Shown piece after piece: positions 17,401-26,400 of a DNA stretch of 64,000 nt. The stretch's first letter is position 1. Each line of letters begins with the position of its first letter. The notes beneath the pieces were generated by a model. That model saw nothing but the letters and a program-made list of their open reading frames with translations, made no database searches and was not told where the DNA came from. The stretch is from a virus, in IMG/VR virus record IMGVR_UViG_3300028569_000016, positions 41,877 to 105,876 of that record. One strand, given 5' to 3'. Made by a program: the position numbers and the translations under genes.

Positions 17401-20400
17401 TAATTCTAAAAGGACTTGGTACGATGTTTTTGAGCATAATCCAGAGGGTGGGGCTAAAGTTGTTCATAGTGGATCTTTTGATGAAGTATTAAAATTTTTA
17501 CAAGATAATAGGAGTAAAGATACTGAGCAAAAATCTAGCGAAGATCCAATGAAAAAACTAGCTGGTGGTGGTCGTATCAAATTATACCATGGATCAAATA
17601 CTGGTGTCGATGATGCCACACTTAAAAGTTTTAAAGAAAAGGGGGCTTTGTCAGATGTTGCCCAAGGATATGGTCAAGGTGCTGGCTTTTATGTTTATAG
17701 CGGTAAAGAAAAGGCTAAAGAACAAGCTCAAATGAGAGTTAAGGGTGGACTAGGTTCTTTTGCTGTTGTTAGTGGAGATACTGCTGGTAAGCCGATGGTA
17801 TTAACTTTTGAAGAAGCACTAGATCCAGCTACATGGGACTTAGATTATGAGTTAAATAAAGGTTCGGTAGTTAAATGGTTAGCACAAAATTTTGATAAGA
17901 TTAAAGATAAAGTTGCTCCTGGCGAAAAACTAACAGGAATCAAGGATGTTGTTAGTCCTGATAGTTCTAAAGGAATAATGTCACATGGTATTAGAGTACA
18001 AAGCGATACTGGGTCTATAAAAACCATATATTCCGGTATAGATTCTGATCTTAGAGAAGGAGAGCTTGTTGGACAAATAATGAATCGTCTTCAGTCCAAT
18101 GATCCAGAGATGGTTCATGGTTTTGAGAATCAGTTCTTTAAGAGTCCATCACTAGCTAGTGGAGAATGGGATAATTTAGCATTAAAATATGTTGGATCAT
18201 CTCCATTGAAACCAGTTGATATTGAAACATTTGCCGCTGGAGGAAGTGTTCAACAATTTGCTAGAGGCGGAGTGCCAGCATTGGTTAGTAATGGTGAGGC
18301 TTATATCCCACCCTCAACTGCTAAAAGTATAGGATATGGAACCTTAAATCGTATGAATCAAGCTGATAAAAATGGTATGGGGCGTTTTGCGGTAGGTGGT
18401 GGCGTTGGGGTTTTCAAGGGGCCGGGTAGCGGCACTAGTGATAGTATCAGAACCAATTTACCAGTTGGTAGTTTTATTTTAAGGGAAAAGGCAACCAAAG
18501 CTTTAGGGTTTAATCGTGGTGGCAGTGTTGGCGTTCGTAAATTTGCCACAGGAGGCGGTGTTGGTGCTGATAGAATGGACTATCTAAATAGAATAGCAGA
18601 TAAGTTGGGTATTACAGTTCAGCAGTATGAGCGCAGTATCAGAGAAAAAATCTATAAATCTGCTAAGGGTAGTGCGGAATCTAAAACATCAGCACAATCA
18701 GATGTTGGCGATGTTTTAATTAAGAATTTAGAAAATATTGGAGATGCTAGTGTTGAGCAAGCTACTAGAGAATCATTAACAGAACTTATTAGTAAGATAG
18801 ATCCAAATATAGATGCTACTAAACTTGGATCTACTATTGATGATGTTATTACTGGTATGAAGAATGGTTTATCTGTTGATGAACTCAAACAGACTTCTAG
18901 TGATCTTAAAGATATCTTAGAAAAGGATATTTCTATAGTATCAGAACTTGCTGATGCTCATAAAAAATATGAATCAGAGTTGGGTTTCTTGACAGGTAAG
19001 ATGAAAGTTAGGGGTATTGATGTTAGAGCGCAAAAATCTCTCAAAGAGGGTAAGTTTGGAGCATTAGAGTCTGGTAATCTTAGACAAGCACAAAGAAATT
19101 TAGAGTCCCCAACAGGACAAAGAATAGATAAGTTTGGAGAAGCTCTTAAAACACAAAATATTCCGGGTATGAAATTATTATCTTCTGCTTTTCCAAAAGT
19201 TGCAGATCGTCTAACAACACTTGGAGATAAGATTGGTGGAGTTACCGGTATCATAGGAAGTGGATCAGCATTATTAAGTACTCAAATGCCTGGGTTTTTA
19301 AAATCTATTGATGCATTTGCTGGTACTGTATCTGAGGCTAGTCCAGCCGTTGCTGGATTGCAAGGAGCTCTCAGAGATGCTGGTTCTTTTGGACTAAGTG
19401 GAGCTATTGTTGGTAAACAAGCTTTTGGAGCCAAGGGTGCTGCTGTTGGTGGTGCTGTTGGATTAGCTGGTGGCGCCGTATCTGGCTTTATTAAAGAGTC
19501 AACGTCTAAAGAAGTTGAACTAGCTATGAAGGGCGTTTCAGCTGCTTCATCAGATTTGGACAAAACACTCAGTCAATTATCAGGCGCTAAAACTTTTGGA
19601 GAACGAGCAGAGCTACAAGATAGGGCTGCTAAAAACTATGAAGCTCTTAATACTGCTTTAGAAAAATCGACCAGTACAATACAACAAAATAAAATTTGGA
19701 CTTCGTTAGCAAGTGGCCTAGAAGGCTTTTTAAGCGGACTAACTATGGTTATAGGATTCATGGCCGCTGCTCAAATGGGTGGACCAACTCTTGGTCCTGG
19801 CTCTGGTAAAGGCAGTAAAGGCAAAAAAGGTGGTGGCGGTAAAGGTAAAAAAGCAGCTGGTGGTCCGATAGGATTTGCTAATGGTGGTTTAGTGCCAGTT
19901 AAGTTGGCTGACGGAGAGGGAGTTTTTACTCCTCCATTACCTGCTAGTACTGGCGAAATGAAAAAAATGAATAATGCGGACAGAAATGGTTATAAGCCGT
20001 CTTTTTCTGGTGCAATGTCGATTGTTCCTGGTGGTGGTAGCGGCAAGGTTGATAATTTTGAAACTATGCTACCAGAAGGTTCTTATGTCGTAAGAGCTGA
20101 TGCTATGAAAGCTATGCAAGAACAGGAGATGGCAACAAGCAATAAGGGTGGTTCCATAGGAGCACATCAATCTAAGATTAGCATAACAGGTTCGACGCCC
20201 AAATTATCTTCCGGTGGAGAAGTACAACACTTTGCATCAGGTGGACAAATACAAAGACTAGCTAGTGGAGGAGGAACAAGGGGTTATGCTGTCGGAGGTA
20301 TTGTTAATCTGATAATGCGAGGACTAAAGATGGGACTAGGTTCTGCCCTTGGTGCGGCTGTGATGAATGGTCTATTAAGTGCTCTTGGTCAATTTTTTGA

Positions 20401-23400
20401 TACAAGCGCACAAGATGTACAACTACAAGCAGAACTTCAAGCATTAGATCAATTAAGACGCATAGCAGATAATAGTGAGGCTTTTGCCACTGGAAATAAA
20501 TCTTATGCTAATAGAATAATGAGAAATAGTGATGTTGTTGAAAAAGCATCATTAACTCCAGAAGAAAGAAGAGCCTCTTATGGCCGCAAGGAGAGCGGAG
20601 GAAAGCTTAATAGCTTAAATATACTACAAGAACAGGAGATGAGAAGCTCTCTTGGTGCTGAAGGTATGGTTGTGAATGATCAACAGAGCGTTCAGGAGTA
20701 TCTCGATACTCTTGGTGCTGGTTCTGAAAAACGTAAAAAGGCTGATGCAGCTATAGTTAAAGCTCAAGAACGTTTACGTAAAAGAATATATATAGAAGCT
20801 CGCGTAAGACAGGGACAAGATAAAGAAGTTGCTCGTAAAGAATATGAAGGGGCTATTGGTAAAGACGGCAAAGTTCGTAATGCTAAATCTGCTGGTAAAG
20901 TTAATAACTTAGTAGATCAAGAACTGGGTAGAGAAAATAGATCCCGAGTATTAGCTGATAGATTAGAGATAATAAATAGAGATGTTAAGAAATTTACTCT
21001 GAATATTAGCGATGTAATGAGTCGTTTGTCTTCTTCTATGGCTAGAATAGTTAGTGAGATTGATGCTAGTGCTACTAGGGCTATGAATATTTCTGGAGAG
21101 TTTTCTGGTCAAGGAGCAAGAGCTAATGAACCAGATGCTCAAAATGTAAGAGTTCTTGAAAATATCACAGCATATACCAGAGACGAACTATCTTCTGTTG
21201 TTGATAATGTTACTGCTGGTCTTGGAGATAACGAGCAAACAAAACAAATAGGAAGCTTTGTTAAAGGTCTACAGGCTATTGAACAAGAACTGCCACTGAT
21301 TCTTAGAGATACAGAAGGAGGAAATCTTGAGGCTGGCTCTCGTTCGAATATAGAATCTAGATTGAGCGATATGTTTGCTGGATTAGACATGGCTCCTGGT
21401 ATTCGTAAAAAATTAGAAGATAGTGTTTTGGAGTGGATTGATAGTGGAACATCTATTAATAGAAAGGGCATGTCTGTAGATGATCTTGCTGATAATATTC
21501 AAGCATTTAAAGAACTTAAAGATTCTGGAGAAAAAGCTAGGAAAACTTTAGAGGATTATGCTAGAAAACAACTTGAGGTAAATCGTAAGCTTGGAGCTAT
21601 GTCGGATTCGTTAGCTGCTCAATTTGATAAGCTAGCAGATAACTCCATTAAAGTTAAAGATATTAACTTACAGGCCGCACTGCAACTTAAGGAAAAATTT
21701 GGACAAACACTCTCTCTAAGAGAGATGACATCACCATTTGAAGCATCTGTTGGCGGACTAACTGGTGGATTAACTGATCCTGCTACTATTGGTCAAGAAA
21801 TATCAAAAGCTATTGCAGAAAAGAGAATTCTAGAAGCTGATCCTTCTAAATCTACTAGCGCTTTGGGTTCTGGAGATATAGCAAAACTCACCTCAAAAAT
21901 TAATAAGTATACTAAAGCTCTTGATCTATTGGCAAACAATACAGATAGGGCCTCTGCTGCTCTTAAGAAAATTGATGAACAATCTCAAATTTCTGCTGGT
22001 CGTCGTCGTAGTGTGATGGACTTCTTTGATATTATAGATAACCCAGAAGCTATGCTGGGTTTTGCTAAAGAGACACAATCATATGGTAGAGTTATGGGTG
22101 GTGCTGGTAGTATTGGAGATATTAAGGGAGCAAAGTCAACACTACAAAGTTTAGAAGGAACAAAAACGCCAGAAGAATATCAAAGACTACAACAACAATT
22201 CTTTGATAACGTAACAAGAATACTTGCTAATGCTGGTGGTGATCCTGCTGTTTTTAATCAATTCAAAGATATGTTTGCTGGTGATTTTGGTAGAACTGAA
22301 GATAATCCACAAATCAAACCATATATTGATGCATTTAATCAAGCAGCCACAGTACAAACGCAAGCAGTAAGAACACAGTCTGATCTTATTAGACAGGGTG
22401 GAGAACTATTATCCAGAGCATTGTCCACATCTGCTGATGATTTTACCAATAAGATGCAAACTGCTATTACTAATATTGTTAATGAGTTAAATGCTGTGGC
22501 TACCAGATTAGGCGTAGGGGGCGGCGCTGTTCCAGCCCCACCACATGCTAAGGGCGGCTTAATAAATTATTATGCTATGGGTTCTATGGTCGATTTTGCC
22601 CCTAAGGGAACAGATACTGTTCCAGCAATGTTAACGCCAGGAGAATTCGTCGTTAACAGAGCTGCAACATCAAGGAATCTTCCACTACTACAAAATATTA
22701 ATAGTGGTAAATATAGTAGTGGTGGAAGTGTTAAATATTTAGCTAAAGGAGGTTTATTAGACCGTAGTGTACGCACTAGGTTCCCAATGGTACCAGACAC
22801 AGAGTGGGATAAATTAGCTGGCACATCTGATCATATACCATTGAGTAGTTTTCCACAAAGCGATTTGTTAAAATATGTAGATTTTAGATCAGCGTCTAAA
22901 GATAATGTATTAAATAAATCAGAACTAGATAGTTATAATTCGGCAGTACAACAACATCATGACAGATACCTCTCAGGATCTGCTCAACAAAAATATAAGG
23001 TGTTGTCAGACAATAATCTTTTGATAGATAATTTACAAAAAGAAAAGAAACAATCTTCTGGATTTTTAGGTTTTGGAGGGGACAAAAATAAAACTAAACA
23101 AACTAGTCAAGCTTTAAACAAAGCAATAGCATTTAGAGATAAAGAACTTAAAGCTGGTTCAGGTTTAGATTGGTACAAAACTTATGAAGCTGCTCATGCT
23201 ATACAGAATAATAAACGAATCACTGGCGGGCGTAACATATTAGAAGAGAATTATTTCGGTGGAGATAGAAATTTTCCATTTACTCCAGAATTTATGAAGG
23301 TGGATAATGCTTTTAGAAACGCTAAATTAGGTCTTGAGCCAGCTGATTTTGAAAGTTTAATGTATGGCTTGGCTAGTAAAGCAATTCCCGGAGTATTGGG

Positions 23401-26400
23401 TGCTGTTGGTGGTGGTTTAGGTGCCATTGCTGGTGGATCCATCGGAACTTTGGGTGGTTTGATTACTGGCCCAGGAGCAATCGTTACAGGAACTGCTGGA
23501 GCATTATCTTTAGGCTTTACTGGAGGTATGCTTGGAGATCAAATAGGACAAAATATAAATTCATATATATGGGATAAATATATTCCAGAATCTATGAAGA
23601 ATAGAGTTATGGAGAAGATGAAGGCTAGTCCAGAATCATATTCAGGAGGCCAGTGGATAGGCTTTGGTGCTGAGTTGATGGGAGGTGCTGCTGCTGATGA
23701 TATGATAAGAAAGGGTATGACATCAGCTTTTGGTAAAGCCACCTCAGTAAGCGCAAAAATGTTACAGAATGGCTCTATCACATCCAATGCTATTAAGCTT
23801 GCTCCTAATAGTATTCCTATCGCTAATGCTGATGAAATTACTAATAGAAGTTTAGCATTATTTAAAGGTGGGGCTGAGCAAACTGTTCAAAAATCGAAGA
23901 GAGTGGTTGGTGGCAGTGGAAAGGTAGCAGTCCCAGAAATGCCAGCACCCAAATCAGAAGCTCCAGCTGGTGGACGAGCAACAGCAACAGTATCTCCTCG
24001 TAATTTGAAAGCTATTCAAGAACTCTTACAAAATTCTGGACTTAAGTACAACAATGTTGATAATTTATTAGATGACTTGGTTCGTAATCCTTCTGGTAAG
24101 GGGGTTTTTGAGATTCTTGGTAAGCCACCACAAACTGGTTCTGGAGTTCTAAAGCTTCAGAGATTATTACACCCAGACACTGCTGCAACATATTTACCAG
24201 ATATTTCAGCAGATATACTTAATACGGGAAGTAAGAAATTTCAAAGAATCTTTAATATAGCTCAAAATAAAGATATTTTGAATAGATATTCATCTTTAAT
24301 AGATGATGGATATTCTCCAAATAATATCGTTGATGCATTTAAGGGTAACGATCCTCCATATTTTATTAGAAGTCAGTTGGGACAAAAACCAGGCGCTCCA
24401 AAGTCAAGAGCCAAGGCTCCGGAAGCAAGTACAGGAACAGCTACTCCCAAACCTGGATCGACAACGCCACCTCAGCCAAAAACAGATGTTCCACCAAGAG
24501 GAAAAGCTCCAGAAAGTTCAACATCTGCTACTCCAAAACCAACAGATATGTCGGCACCACCAAAACCAACTGATATGTCAGCACCACCAAAACCATCCCG
24601 TGGTAAAGCTGGTGACGGCAGCACTGGAACTAAACCAAAGCCAACACCCCCAAAGGCCCCATCTGGAGCACCATGGTCCGATACTGTTAAGACCAAGCTT
24701 GCTCAATTATGGGAAAATAGTAAAAATACTGTTGGATCAGCTAAAAATTTCTGGGATAAATTACCATCTTGGGCTAGAAAGGGTATAAGTTGGGGTAGTA
24801 CAGGATTAGGTTTGTATGGAGGCAAAGCTATATGGGATTGGGCTACCGGAAATTCATCAGTCACCATTCCAGATGCTACCCCTTCTGGAACTCCTACTGG
24901 CGGACCACTACCTCCATCTACATTTGGCGACGACCCATTAGAACCTATTAAATATGCTGTTGAAGAAGCTAAACGTAAATATGAATCGACACAAGCTGGT
25001 AGAATGGATGCTTTCAAAACACAAGATGGTCAATATAGTTTTGGACAGGTTGTGAGTGCTGCTGCTAATCTTGGTCTTAAAGATCCAATGGGTATCACGG
25101 ACTTCAGAGCACGATATGCTAAAATACCAAAATTTGAACTTGGAGATGGCTCTGAGGCTGGACAACTATTAACACAAAAAGAAAGACAAGATAAACAAGA
25201 CGAGCTAGATAGTCTAAACAATCAAATAGGCGATATTGCTCAATATGATGTCGATAATGATCCAAATATTAAGGTTCTACTTGGTAGAAGAAATGAACTA
25301 CGCAAGCAGTTGGAGAGTGACTATAGGGGACAGCTTAATCTTGGAGTGCCTACAGGAGATAAGCCTCCTAAGTTTACGTTATCAAGTCCAAAAGTTCCCA
25401 GATCCAAAGAAGACTTTGGGTTAACAGACGATATGATTGATCCAGTTTCGGGTAAGCCACTACCGGGCTTAGTCAACGCTGCTAAAGATAGTCCAATAAT
25501 TAAAGAGTTGTCAAATCTAACTTCACATCAAGCAACCCTTAATAGAAAGGATGACTCAGGAAGCGCCACACCTGGACAAACTAATGGATCATTATTATCA
25601 AAATATAAATTAGATTTTGAAGATTTAGAGAAAGAATCAGCAAACGCTAATATGCGTAATGGACAAGATCTTCTTAATAGATTTAATAAATTGAAGAAGT
25701 CTTATGTTAAAGATTTTGGACCAGTCAATGATCTTGACGATCAAGATATAGCATTTGGTATGGATGCTCAAGGAAAAGCAAAAGCACAGGGAGAGGTTAT
25801 TAGGAAACATTTGGGCGGCAAATTAGGAGATAGCTCTTTTGTTGGAGCTCCATTTAAAGGTGGTCAATCTAATGGAGCAACACCACAAGAAAAAGCAAAA
25901 GCTCGTAAAGCTATCGATGAAATGAAGACTAAGTATGGAGTATCAACAGATGATGAATTAAAAAACAAACTAGAGGGTGCCTCTGTTAAAGAACAAAAAA
26001 TTATCAATGCTGATAAAGGATGGACAAGATTTGATAATAATAAGAAGACATATCATAGTGAATTAGAAAAATATTGGATGATAAGGGCAAGATGGGAAAA
26101 TAGAGAAAAATTAAAGGCTGATCCAACTTTAATGATGACAGGTTCTCCAAATTTAAGCTCTGAAGATGTAACAAAACTTAATACAGAAATACAGGATTTG
26201 GATGGTCAGATACAGACTGCTGCTCCAGGTAAGCAAGATGTCGATGACCTAGTTCGTCGTAGACAAGAAAAGCTTGATCAACTACATCAAGGTCAAGGTA
26301 TTAAGTTTGAATCAGTTCCACCTATGGAATATTTGTTATTTAATACTCCACATGATTCATCCCATCTTAATCCATTTAATACATTTGATAATAATTCATA

